Below, one piece after another: positions 17,621 to 26,303 of a DNA stretch of 54,278 nucleotides (positions are counted from its first letter, which is position 1; each line of letters starts with the position of its first letter). A model generated the notes under the pieces. The model was not told the origin of the DNA. It made no database searches and saw only the letters and a program-made list of their open reading frames with translations. The stretch is from Terriglobales bacterium (GTDB lineage Bacteria > Acidobacteriota > Terriglobia > Terriglobales > Acidobacteriaceae): assembly GCA_035561515.1 (NCBI GenBank), contig DATMXP010000050.1, forward strand, positions 1 to 54,278, read 5' to 3'. The position numbers were made by a program, and so were the translations under genes.

Positions 17621-18526
17621 CTAAAGAGAAACGGCAGCCTGTCGATCGAGGGCTGCCTTTTTCATTGCCGCGATGTGCTCCGGAGTGGTGCCACAACATC
17701 CGCCGACAATACTCGCACCAGCCGCGAGCAGTTCTCGAACTTTTGACGCCATGAACTCCGGCGTCTCCTTGTAGACCGTTTTTCCATCTTCGATCACCGG
17801 GAGTCCGGCATTCGCGTGCACCAGCAGCGGCGTGTTCGGGAGAGCAGCGCGCATCAGTTTCACGATCTCGATCATATTGGTGATGCCGTTACCGCAATTC
17901 GTGCCGACGATATCTGCTCCCGCATCGAGAGCCGTTTGGGCAGCCTGCTCTGGAGTGGCGCCCATCATCGTCCGGAACCCGCGCTTTCCCAGATTGAAAG
18001 TGAATGTGCAGATAACGGGTAGTTGGGTATTCTCTTTTGCCGCCCGTATAGCCTGCGTGGCCTCGTGCAGAGAGAAGAACGTCTCGCCGCAGATTGCGTC
18101 AGCACCACCTTCGGCCAATGCGATCACCTGCTCCTTGTAAGCGGCGTACACGTCTTCTGAGGATGCCGTCCCGTGATCTTCCTTGAGCATCTGGCCGGTT
18201 GGACCCACGGATCCGAAGACATATCCCTTTCCCGCGGCGACCGCTTTCGCGAGCCTTGCGGCAGCGCGATTCAACTCTGCGGCTCTGTCGGCCAAGCCGT
18301 ACGACTGCAACTTCAACCGGCTTCCACCGAACGAGTTGGTCTCAACGATGTCGGCGCCGGCGTTGATGTAGGCGCGATGCACATCGCGGACTGCGTCCGG
18401 GTGCGACACACACCAGGACTCCGGACATTCTCCCGCGGCCAACCCTTTGGCGATGAGGAATGTGCCCATCGCGCCATCGGAAATCAAAATCTCGCCGTTG
18501 CGAACTCGATCAAGCAGTGGATGCAC
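17621..18526 (-). CDS. Homocysteine S-methyltransferase family protein
   Basis: A 301-residue TIM-barrel enzyme of the MetH N-domain/BHMT/MmuM family, which transfers a methyl group to homocysteine or another thiol. The zinc ligands are visible as TNCGNG and the C-terminal GGCCGTTPEH pair. DGAMGTFL and ETNSFGG near the N-terminus also match. I place the start at the GTG at 18526, because AGGAG (18534-18538) lies exactly 7 nt upstream; an in-frame TTG at 18574 has no such site. It is a stand-alone domain without the cobalamin parts of MetH. The methyl donor is not evident. Confidence 0.85.
   Translation of the reverse strand: MHPLLDRVRNGEILISDGAMGTFLIAKGLAAGECPESWCVSHPDAVRDVHRAYINAGADIVETNSFGGSRLKLQSYGLADRAAELNRAAARLAKAVAAGKGYVFGSVGPTGQMLKEDHGTASSEDVYAAYKEQVIALAEGGADAICGETFFSLHEATQAIRAAKENTQLPVICTFTFNLGKRGFRTMMGATPEQAAQTALDAGADIVGTNCGNGITNMIEIVKLMRAALPNTPLLVHANAGLPVIEDGKTVYKETPEFMASKVRELLAAGASIVGGCCGTTPEHIAAMKKAALDRQAAVSL
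17633..17662 (+). terminator. Intrinsic terminator inside the 3' end of the opposite gene
   Basis: GGCAGCC (17633-17639) pairs with GGCTGCC (17651-17657), followed by five T residues. It ends the plus-strand signalling operon while also coding the last residues of the convergent methyltransferase. Confidence 0.85.
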
Positions 18527-18760
18527 TGGCTTTCTCCTAACTGCAACTATCTTTACGTGACTGGTGCCTCGCAAGCCGCAATGTCACAGCAGCCTGTGAT
18601 GTCGTCCATCTTTTAACTTCCAAGTTCTTGCCAAACAGGGAAATAGAAGGCAATATATGTGCCTCCTCCCTCTGAATAATGCCTTCGACTGTCTGATACG
18701 ACGCATACCTGCGTCCTCTGTCAGTGGGCAGTACATTTTCTTTCGACTGTGAGGGAAATC

Positions 18761-21007
18761 ATGAAAGGTCTCAAAGTAATCCTGGCGGCAGTTCTGGCGC
18801 TGGTCGCCATTACTGCTTTCGCTGCGGACCGTCAGGACGTGCTTATCCGCGCGTCAAAGCCCTACGACAAACTCGTCACTACCATCCAGAACCTCGGTGG
18901 TAAGGTCACTTACCAATACAAGTACGTTGACGGAATTGCAGCGACAGTTCCCAACGCCGCGATTCCTACACTCGAAAAACTGCTCGGCGCTGAGAACATC
19001 GGCAAGGACGAAATGATGTATATGCCCGATGCCAACAGCGGTACGGCATCGCTAGCGCGTTTTGAAGAGGCCGAGTCGATCGCCGAAACATCAGAGGCCC
19101 CGGCCGATTACACTGTGGGCGCCGACATCAGCCATGTTTCATCCTTGTGGCCCGCCGGGTACACCGGAGACGGCATCATCGTCGCAATTATCGATAGCGG
19201 CTATCGTCCAATGTATAACCATGTGGCCCCCAGTCGCGTTCTCACCGGCTACAGCCTTGTCCCTGGTGAACCGAATGCCAAGGACAACAACAATTATCCG
19301 CACGGAACGCAAGTCGCCGGCATGGTCGCCGCGAATATCGCATTCTGCTTCAGCAACACGGTTCGCTTTGCCGTAGCCGCAGTTGCGATGGGCGCAGCAA
19401 CGCCCGGCACCGGCACCAACGGATGTGCTACCACTGCCATCCGCGTACCGATGGTCGGCAGCGCACCACTGGCAACGATCTATCCTGTCAAAGTGTTCCC
19501 GTACAGTGGCGCGGGCTCTCCCTCGTCCCGGACGCTGGCTGCGATGGAGCACGTCCTCAACCAGCGTAAAGCCTATGACGCCGATCACACTACCGGCGTG
19601 AATATTAAGGTCCTGAACATGAGTCTCGGTGGCGGAACCAGCTACGCGGGCCGCACGCTGAATGACCGCATGGTCGAGCAACTTTTGAACAATGACATCG
19701 TGACCGTCATTTCTGCCGGCAACGAAGGTTTCTCCGCCATCACCGGTGGATCTCCGGGAACTTCCATGGGCGCTCTGACGGTTGGCGCTGCGCAGACACC
19801 TCCGCATGAGTGGATTTATCGTGCGCAGTTCAGCGCTCCTTGCAGCACCGCTCCTCAAGCCCAGGTGGTTGCTTGTGCCCAGATGTGGCGTCCGGATACA
19901 AGCATCCAGATGTCATACTTCAGCGGCCGTGGTCCAACTCACGATGGTCGCGCCAAGCCCGACGTGACTGCCTCCGGGTCGTATGATTTCACCCAAGGCA
20001 GCGGCACGGCAACGACGGTCAGTTTCGTTTCCGGCACTTCGTTCTCTGCTCCGGAAACCTCGGGCATCGCCGCGGTTCTTCGTCAGGCATTCCCGAATGC
20101 AACCGGTCGCCAGATTCGCAACGCCATCATCATGGGCGCTAATCCGGCCATGATCCCGGCTGCCGGGAAGTACGACAAGGGTGCTGGATACGTCGATGCA
20201 TCCGCTGCTTATACGCTGCTGCAAGCGGGCAACGCCCCCGACACTCTGAAAACCGATTACATGTACAACCGCAACCTGCAGGCGAACCTCTCGCAGGCCG
20301 GTTTGCCGGTGTACTCGGCTTACACTACCAAGACGTTCACGAATGTACTGCCGGCACAGGTAGCGGAAGTCATCTACCAGGTTCCGAGGAATGCCGGTGC
20401 GCTCTACGTGCGCTACCACGACATTCTCCCCGGCGCCGAACAGAATCCCTTTTTTGGCGATGATCTCTTCCTGGCCGTCCAAGGCAGCATGGTCCACACG
20501 AAGGATCGTCGGTTGCCCGGCGAGTATGAGTTCATCAACTCCGATACGACCTACTCGTTTACGCGTCCGGAAGAAGGTATCTGGCGTATTACGACAACGG
20601 GTGATTGGACCAACAAGAGCCCCATTTCCTTCAGCGTAGACGTGTGGACGACCGAGGAGTCTTCGCCGCTGTTCACCGCCAAGGCGAGGATCGCTCAGGG
20701 CCAACAGCACGTCTACAACCTCACCGTTCCGGCCGGCGTTTCGAGCCTGGACACCACGGCCACCTGGCTAAATATGAATGCCAGCTATCCCATCAACGAC
20801 ATTGACGTGATTCTGGTTGCACCGGATGGCACCGTGAACTACGACTGCGGAACCAATAAGGCTCCGGAGGCGTGTTCGATCGCCAACCCGCTTGCAGGTC
20901 AGTGGACCTTGGTCGTCGATGGATACAGCGTGATTCCGGACGGCACCCCCGGCGGACTCGAAACCTATACGGTTCGTGTTGCAGCCGATGGTGTGGTTCT
21001 TCACTAA
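18761..21007 (+). CDS. Secreted subtilisin-like serine protease (S8)
   Basis: A 748-residue exported subtilase. The signal peptide spans about 1-22 (ending AFAA), followed by an inhibitor-type propeptide (about 25-90). The catalytic triad is Asp145 (IIDSGY), His181 (YPHGTQVAG) and Ser427 (SGTSFSAP), with oxyanion Asn321 (SAGNEG). The C-terminal 250 residues form two beta-rich domains similar to pre-peptidase or proprotein-convertase-like domains. The ATG at 18761 has GAGGGAA upstream, better than the in-frame GTG at 18749. It is a single-gene unit with its own terminator. Confidence 0.92.
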   Translation: MKGLKVILAAVLALVAITAFAADRQDVLIRASKPYDKLVTTIQNLGGKVTYQYKYVDGIAATVPNAAIPTLEKLLGAENIGKDEMMYMPDANSGTASLARFEEAESIAETSEAPADYTVGADISHVSSLWPAGYTGDGIIVAIIDSGYRPMYNHVAPSRVLTGYSLVPGEPNAKDNNNYPHGTQVAGMVAANIAFCFSNTVRFAVAAVAMGAATPGTGTNGCATTAIRVPMVGSAPLATIYPVKVFPYSGAGSPSSRTLAAMEHVLNQRKAYDADHTTGVNIKVLNMSLGGGTSYAGRTLNDRMVEQLLNNDIVTVISAGNEGFSAITGGSPGTSMGALTVGAAQTPPHEWIYRAQFSAPCSTAPQAQVVACAQMWRPDTSIQMSYFSGRGPTHDGRAKPDVTASGSYDFTQGSGTATTVSFVSGTSFSAPETSGIAAVLRQAFPNATGRQIRNAIIMGANPAMIPAAGKYDKGAGYVDASAAYTLLQAGNAPDTLKTDYMYNRNLQANLSQAGLPVYSAYTTKTFTNVLPAQVAEVIYQVPRNAGALYVRYHDILPGAEQNPFFGDDLFLAVQGSMVHTKDRRLPGEYEFINSDTTYSFTRPEEGIWRITTTGDWTNKSPISFSVDVWTTEESSPLFTAKARIAQGQQHVYNLTVPAGVSSLDTTATWLNMNASYPINDIDVILVAPDGTVNYDCGTNKAPEACSIANPLAGQWTLVVDGYSVIPDGTPGGLETYTVRVAADGVVLH

Positions 21008-21024
21008 ATTGTTTGGAAGTGCTG

Positions 21025-21052
21025 GGCGGCTGCTGAATGCAGCCGCCTTTCT
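21025..21052 (+). terminator. Intrinsic terminator of the subtilase gene
   Basis: GGCGGCTGC (21025-21033), loop TGAAT and GCAGCCGCC (21039-21047) are followed by TTTCTT. Confidence 0.88.
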
Positions 21053-21987
21053 TATTGCAAAATACCGAATTTCGCGCCGCGGCGCATCTTCGCCGCTTTC
21101 ACGGTGTTCGCCATCAGCATGGCGATCGTAAGAGGACCAACTCCACCTGGCACCGGGGTAATGGCTCCGGCGACTTCCGCCACCTTCGGATGAACATCGC
21201 CAACCAGCGTTGAGCCTTTTTCCGCAAACTGCTTCTCGCGCTTCTGATTGCCGGCAAAGAACTTATCGAAACTCGCGCGGTCAGTTACACGGTTAATGCC
21301 GACATCGATCACCGTTGCCCCCGGACGAACCATCTCGGGGGTGATCATGCCGGCCTTTCCGATGGCAGCCACAACAATGTCAGCGCGGCGGCAGACCTCC
21401 TTCAGATCACGCGTCTTCGAGTGGCAGATGGTCACCGTGGCATTCGCATTGGTCAGCAGCATGGCAACAGGTTTACCCACGATGTCGCTGCGCCCAACGA
21501 CAACCGCTTCCTGCCCTTCAATCTTGATTCCGCTGCGCTTGAGAATTTCCATGCATCCGGCAGGCGTACACGGAACCAACCCCGGACGTACCGTTGAGAG
21601 GTAGCCCACGTTCATCGGATGGAATCCGTCGACGTCCTTCGCTGGGTCGACCGCGAGTAAAACTCTCTTCGCGTCCACCTGCTTCGGCAATGGCAGTTGG
21701 ACGAGGATCCCGTCGATGTCGTCGCGCGCGTTCAACTCACCAACTATGGCCAACAGATCTTCGGTCGAATTCTTTTCGTCGGGCGTGATTTTCTCGCTGT
21801 ACAGCCCTACTTCGTCGCACGCCCTCACCTTATTGCGAACGTAAATCTCCGACGCCGGATCATGTCCCGCCAGCACCGCAGCCAACCCAGGCCGTAAGCC
21901 TTTCGCGGCGAGTGCTTTCACCTCTTCCGCTACTTCCGCTCGAATCTCCGCACTTATCCGATTGCCATCAAGAATGATTGCCGACAT
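21052..21987 (-). CDS. folD: Bifunctional methylene-THF dehydrogenase/methenyl-THF cyclohydrolase
   Basis: A cytosolic 311-residue enzyme that converts 5,10-methylene-THF to 10-formyl-THF. It has the expected length and motifs: the YVRNK lysine segment, DGILVQLPLP, KDVDGFHP, the cofactor motif VVVGRSDIVGKP and the C-terminal TPVPGGVGPLT. The ATG at 21987 follows AAAGGAC; an overlapping GTG sits just before it. It lies 86 nt downstream of buk on the same strand and may be the last gene of the iorAB-ptb-buk transcript. Confidence 0.96.
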   Translation of the reverse strand: MSAIILDGNRISAEIRAEVAEEVKALAAKGLRPGLAAVLAGHDPASEIYVRNKVRACDEVGLYSEKITPDEKNSTEDLLAIVGELNARDDIDGILVQLPLPKQVDAKRVLLAVDPAKDVDGFHPMNVGYLSTVRPGLVPCTPAGCMEILKRSGIKIEGQEAVVVGRSDIVGKPVAMLLTNANATVTICHSKTRDLKEVCRRADIVVAAIGKAGMITPEMVRPGATVIDVGINRVTDRASFDKFFAGNQKREKQFAEKGSTLVGDVHPKVAEVAGAITPVPGGVGPLTIAMLMANTVKAAKMRRGAKFGILQ

Positions 21988-22073
21988 CACTGTCCTTTCA
22001 CGGATGGTATCGACGATTTGAAATCGAAAGCGCGGATCTGCACAAGTACAGAAATGTCTTCCGCTTGGCTATG

Positions 22074-23177
22074 TTAGACGTGGACGCCTGCTGCCATCGA
22101 CTGTAGCCGCTTGGGTTGCTCTTCGTGTCGAAGTACCCGGAGTACACCCTCCGCCAGCGCCTGTAACTCATCTTCGCCGGGGTATAGCTCGACGGGCGAA
22201 ATCCATTCGATGTAACTCTTCAGATGAGTTACGACCCGTGGCGAATGGACCATGCCGCCGGTGAGCAGAATGGCGTCTACCTTGCCGTGCAAAACCGATG
22301 CCATGGCGCCAATCTGCTTTGCCACCTGGTAGATCATGGCTTCGAAGACACCTGCGGCTTTCTTATCGCCCGCATCGATTCGCTTCTCCACTTCCATCAG
22401 GTCTTTCGTGCCGAGATACGAGGAAAAGCCACCCTCACCGAAAACCTGCTTGTCCATTTCCTTCTGCGTGTACTTGCCACTGAAGCATAGTTTGATGAGT
22501 TGCTGCACCGGCAGCGACCCCGACCGGTCCGCGGCGAACGGTCCGTCCTCGCCGGTATTGTTGTCGATGATGCGGCCGTTCTCATGCGCGGATACCGAGA
22601 TCCCGCTGCCCATGTGCACCACGATCATCCTTAACGATTCGTACAACCTCGCCTTCTCCCGCGCGTACCGCTTCGCCACAGCTTTCGTGTTCAGCGCGTG
22701 CAAGAGACACGAGCGCTCAATGAGAGCCGATCCCGATATCCGCGCTGCGGCCTGCCATTCATCGACACTGACCGGATCGACAACGTATGCCTCAACACCG
22801 GCGTGCGTAGCGATCGACAAAGCGACCACCGCGCCCAGATTCGAAGCGTGCTCTCCGCGTTTTGCCAGCCGCAACTCTTCGAGCATCGTGTCGTCGACAA
22901 GATATGTTCCGCTCGTCAGCGGAGGCAGCAGGCCTCCCCGTCCGACGACCGCATGAAAGTCAGCCTTCCGGAAACCGGCCGCCCTCAACTCAGCCTCGAT
23001 CAATTCGGTGCGGAATTCCTTCTGTTCCAGTATCGGCCGTCCCTTGAACTTCGCCAGTTCCTCATCCGAGTGCCTCAGCACCTTCACCAGTTCCGGCTTT
23101 TCGTTAAGGTAAACCGCGAACTTAGTCGAAGTAGAACCGGGATTGATGGCAAGAATTCTGTACTCAGCGTGCGGCAA
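22074..23177 (-). CDS. buk: Butyrate (branched-chain acyl) kinase
   Basis: A 367-residue ASKHA acyl kinase that transfers phosphate from butyryl- or a related acyl-phosphate to ADP. Family motifs are ILAINPGSTSTK at the N-terminus, VGRGGLLPPL, VVHMGSGISVSAHENGRI and the C-terminal LTGGMVHSP and PGEDELQALAEG. The start appears to be TTG at 23177, overlapping the end of ptb by 14 nt with GGGGGTG upstream; no ATG or GTG fits better. In this operon the natural substrate may be an aryl- or branched-chain acyl phosphate rather than butyryl phosphate. Confidence 0.93.
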   Translation of the reverse strand: MPHAEYRILAINPGSTSTKFAVYLNEKPELVKVLRHSDEELAKFKGRPILEQKEFRTELIEAELRAAGFRKADFHAVVGRGGLLPPLTSGTYLVDDTMLEELRLAKRGEHASNLGAVVALSIATHAGVEAYVVDPVSVDEWQAAARISGSALIERSCLLHALNTKAVAKRYAREKARLYESLRMIVVHMGSGISVSAHENGRIIDNNTGEDGPFAADRSGSLPVQQLIKLCFSGKYTQKEMDKQVFGEGGFSSYLGTKDLMEVEKRIDAGDKKAAGVFEAMIYQVAKQIGAMASVLHGKVDAILLTGGMVHSPRVVTHLKSYIEWISPVELYPGEDELQALAEGVLRVLRHEEQPKRLQSMAAGVHV

Positions 23178-24108
23178 AGATCACCCCCAGCGCGATGGCG
23201 TTGACCTTGTCATCTGCGCTCTCCACACGCGACGGAATCAGGATCGGAACCTTCGCCCCGACCACGACGTGCGCGCATTGCGATCCGCCGAGGTATTTCA
23301 CGGCCTTGCCCAGCAGGTTTCCCGACTCGATATTCGGCACCACCATGCAGTCCGCATACCCCGCGACGGAATGGGTGATTCCCTTCGCCTCCGCGGCTTC
23401 TCGCAGCAACGCACAATCGAGAGCCACCGGACCAAGCATGTCCACGTCGCCGAACTCGCCCTTCTTCGCCATGTCCTGAAGAGCCTTGGCGTCAACCGTG
23501 GAAGGAACCGACTCCGAAACCGCTTCCGTCGCGCTCATGATTGCCATCTTCGGACGACGCAGGCCCAGGCTCCACATCACCTCGATAGCGTTCTGTACGA
23601 TCTGCTTCTTATGCTCGAGATCGGGGGCGACGTTTAGCCCGCCATCGGTAATGCCCACCAGCCTGCGCGATCCCGTGAGGTTGTCCTCGTAGAGCAGCAC
23701 GTCACTTAGCACACGACCGGTGCGGAGACCCCACTCTTTGTTGAGGACAGCCTTGAGCAGTTCATCCGTGCGCAAATGTCCTTTCAGAAGGATATCGACC
23801 CTGCCCTCTCGCGCCATGCGTACCGCAGTTTCCGCGGCCGAGTTGGCTTCGTCTGCATGAACAAAACTGGCATCGGTGAGCAGGCTTTTAAGCTTCAGAA
23901 CTTCAGTCTTTGCACGAATCTTCTTGTCATCGCCGATCAGCACCGGCTTGGCGATACCCAGATAGAGCGCGCCATCGGCGGCGGTCAGCGCAACATCGTC
24001 GTCGGCGACAACCACCGCTACGCTCTTCGGACCGGCCGCCTGTGCACGTTGCCTCAACTCCACGAAGTTGCTGATCACCTTTACGTCGGATGCAACGGCC
24101 GTAGTCAT
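23164..24108 (-). CDS. ptb: Phosphate butyryltransferase family enzyme
   Basis: A 314-residue Pta/Ptb-fold acyltransferase that exchanges CoA of an acyl-CoA for phosphate. Its position directly before buk, and features such as VVADDDVALTAADGA, LLKGHLRTDELL and MWSLGLRRPKMAIMSATE, favour Ptb over Pta. The ATG at 24108 with GGGGA upstream is preferred over the longer in-frame extension, which would run into iorB. Its start is 3 nt from the iorB stop, indicating co-translation. Confidence 0.92.
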   Translation of the reverse strand: MTTAVASDVKVISNFVELRQRAQAAGPKSVAVVVADDDVALTAADGALYLGIAKPVLIGDDKKIRAKTEVLKLKSLLTDASFVHADEANSAAETAVRMAREGRVDILLKGHLRTDELLKAVLNKEWGLRTGRVLSDVLLYEDNLTGSRRLVGITDGGLNVAPDLEHKKQIVQNAIEVMWSLGLRRPKMAIMSATEAVSESVPSTVDAKALQDMAKKGEFGDVDMLGPVALDCALLREAAEAKGITHSVAGYADCMVVPNIESGNLLGKAVKYLGGSQCAHVVVGAKVPILIPSRVESADDKVNAIALGVIFAAR

Positions 24109-24110
24109 AC

Positions 24111-24584
24111 TTATCCCCTTCCCAAGTTGAACGCCTGCAAGTTGGCTTCGATCAGCGGTTCGGGCAGGTTCTTCTTCAGCGCAACGACCCATGCGTCTTC
24201 CGGAAACTGCAGGTGACGGCTGAGCATACCGATGAGCGCCACGTTCACGCTCTTCTTGTTCCGAAGCTGGTTCACGTCGATTTTCGTGGGATCGATCACC
24301 AGCCCCGACTTCTTTAGCATGTGCTGGTTCACCGGAACCTGGTCCTCGGAGATGACGATCAGGAAATCCGCCTCGCCTTCCGGCACCATCGGACTGAAGA
24401 CCTTTTCACCGAACCTGACGTCGCTCGCCACCGATCCGCCGCGCTGGCTCATGCCGTGTACTTCGCTCTTCTTCACGTCCAGTCCGGCCGCGAATGCCAC
24501 GTCAGCAATAATGTCGGACGCCTTCAGTACGCCCTGCCCGCCCAGTCCGGCGACCACTATGTTAGTTACACGGTTGCTGTTCAT
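24111..24584 (-). CDS. iorB: Indolepyruvate/2-oxoacid:ferredoxin oxidoreductase beta subunit
   Basis: A 157-residue gamma-domain protein of the pyruvate:ferredoxin oxidoreductase superfamily. It shows VVAGLGGQGVLKASDIIADVA and the SEVHGMSQRGGSV motif typical of IorB. It is shorter than the usual 180-200 residues, with a compact C-terminus. The ATG at 24584 has AGAGGATC upstream, and its first codons overlap the iorA 3' end by 23 nt. It pairs with the alpha subunit to oxidise aryl pyruvates to aryl-acetyl-CoA. Confidence 0.93.
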   Translation of the reverse strand: MNSNRVTNIVVAGLGGQGVLKASDIIADVAFAAGLDVKKSEVHGMSQRGGSVASDVRFGEKVFSPMVPEGEADFLIVISEDQVPVNQHMLKKSGLVIDPTKIDVNQLRNKKSVNVALIGMLSRHLQFPEDAWVVALKKNLPEPLIEANLQAFNLGRG

Positions 24585-26181
24585 TGATCCTCTCGTATTC
24601 CTTGATTGCCTTAGCGGCCAGCAGGCATGCGCGACGGTTCACAATTATCGTCAACTCGGGTTTCTCGATCGCTTCCTTAATCAGCTTTTCCAGGCCCATC
24701 GGATCCATGGTCCCGTCGATCACATGCACGTTCTTCACACCGAGCGCGCGACACAAATCTTCCAACACCACCTTACCGGTACGAGCGTGATCCAGCGTGC
24801 GCCCGGTCGCCGGATGCTCCTGCATGCCGGTCATCGCCGTAATCCCGTTATCGAGGATCACCAGCACGTGCCCCGTCGGCGGCGGGTTATACACCATCTC
24901 CACCACCCCGGTGATACCGCTATGAATAAAGGTGCTATCACCGATCACGCTCACTACTCGCTTTGCCTGTTCCGGCGGAAGCACATGGCGCATGCCCAGG
25001 GCCACGCCCAGCGACGCTCCCATGCAAACCGAAATGTGCATCGCCTCGAACGGCGGCAGCACACCGAGCGAATAGCAACCGATGTCTCCGGCAACAATGG
25101 TGTCCAGGTCTTTCAGGCCGGTATACGCATTCCGGTGAGGGCATCCCGGACACAACGCCGGCGGCTTACCCGGCAACGGCTTGGGTTCCGGCGAAGTGTC
25201 GCCGCTGATAATGCGCCGGACGCGATTTACATTCAGCTCCCCGAAGCGATACATCTCCGGTTTATTCTCAACGTTGATCCCCGCCATCCGCGCACCTTCA
25301 ACCAGGTACGGATCCCCCTCCTCCACCACCACGCACCGCTCAACGCTCGCCGCAAACTTCCGCACTAACTCAAGCGGCAGCGGATACGTCATGCCCAACT
25401 TCAACACACTCGCATCCGGTGCAGCCTCGCGCACATGCTGATACGAAATCCCCGAGGTAATGATCCCCAACGAGGTATATCCCGGTACCAACTGGTTCGG
25501 ACCATCCTGCTCGTTCCACTCCGCCATTTGCGCCAGTTTCGCCCGCAATCGCTGGTGTGCCGGACGCGCGTGCGCCGGAATCATCACGTGCGTCTTCAGG
25601 TCGTGCTCGTAGTGAGGCTTCGGCGCCGGCTTGATCGTCCCCGGATCGGCCCGCTTCACCAGCGTCTTGGAATGGCAAACCCGTGTCGTCAATCGCAGCA
25701 GGACGGGCACGCTCCAGCGCTCGGAGACTTCAATGGCTTTCAGTGTGAAGTCGTAGGCCTCCTGCGAGTCCGAAGGCTCAAACATCGGGACGCCGGCAGC
25801 GACGGCATACCGGCGGTTGTCCTGCTCGTTCTGGCTCGACGCCATCCCGGGATCGTCGGCCGATACGATCACCAGTGCGCCTTTAACATCCATGTAGGCC
25901 ACGGTAAAGAGCGGATCGGCAGCAACATTCAGGCCCACATGTTTCATGGTCGCAATCGCCCGTCCGCCGGCGAACGCCACGCCAATCGCCACTTCCAGCG
26001 CCACCTTTTCGTTCGGCGCCCACTGTGCCTTGCCGCCCAGGTGATCGAGATACTCAAGGATTTCCGTCGAAGGCGTTCCCGGATACCCGGTTCCAAGCGC
26101 CAGTCCGGCATCGAATGCGGCGAGCGCTACGGCTTCGTCTCCGCTTAATAACTGAGTGATTTGCTCTGTTCCGGTCGTCAT
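24562..26181 (-). CDS. iorA: Indolepyruvate/2-oxoacid:ferredoxin oxidoreductase alpha subunit lacking the ferredoxin domain
   Basis: A 539-residue ThDP enzyme, alpha subunit of the oxygen-sensitive aryl-pyruvate oxidoreductase. The N-terminal pyrimidine-binding domain has LLSGDEAVALAAFDAGLALGTGYPGTPSTE and the MKHVGLNVAADP segment. The C-terminal ThDP domain has CPGCPHRNAY, GDIGCYSLG, GDSTFIHSGITG and LDNGITAMTGMQ. Classical IorA continues with an 8-Cys 2x[4Fe-4S] ferredoxin domain, but this protein ends after NRRACLLAAKAIKEYE without CxxCxxC motifs. I place the start at the ATG at 26181; an upstream TTG at 26220 is possible. It is the first gene of the ior-ptb-buk set. Confidence 0.92.
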   Translation of the reverse strand: MTTGTEQITQLLSGDEAVALAAFDAGLALGTGYPGTPSTEILEYLDHLGGKAQWAPNEKVALEVAIGVAFAGGRAIATMKHVGLNVAADPLFTVAYMDVKGALVIVSADDPGMASSQNEQDNRRYAVAAGVPMFEPSDSQEAYDFTLKAIEVSERWSVPVLLRLTTRVCHSKTLVKRADPGTIKPAPKPHYEHDLKTHVMIPAHARPAHQRLRAKLAQMAEWNEQDGPNQLVPGYTSLGIITSGISYQHVREAAPDASVLKLGMTYPLPLELVRKFAASVERCVVVEEGDPYLVEGARMAGINVENKPEMYRFGELNVNRVRRIISGDTSPEPKPLPGKPPALCPGCPHRNAYTGLKDLDTIVAGDIGCYSLGVLPPFEAMHISVCMGASLGVALGMRHVLPPEQAKRVVSVIGDSTFIHSGITGVVEMVYNPPPTGHVLVILDNGITAMTGMQEHPATGRTLDHARTGKVVLEDLCRALGVKNVHVIDGTMDPMGLEKLIKEAIEKPELTIIVNRRACLLAAKAIKEYERINEQQPCN

Positions 26182-26303
26182 ACGAGTCGCGCCGGTTTGG
26201 CGCACTCCATAGGGGAACAAACGGCCGGAAACAACGGTAGGACTTACGTCACAAATGCGGCATCAGAGCCTGAACCTGTACAGGTTTGACCCATATTCCT
26301 GTG

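Noticed and set aside
18648..18664. AGGCA/TGCCT hairpin upstream of the subtilase gene
   Set aside because: The 5-bp stem is too short to support a regulatory call.
24562..24600. Sequencing frameshift hiding an IorA ferredoxin domain
   Set aside because: The downstream sequence is the intact start of iorB, with no CxxCxxC-type coding in other frames nearby.
26251..26300. Possible promoter or intrinsic terminator just before tRNA-Gln
   Set aside because: No clear stem with a T run or promoter boxes could be assigned.
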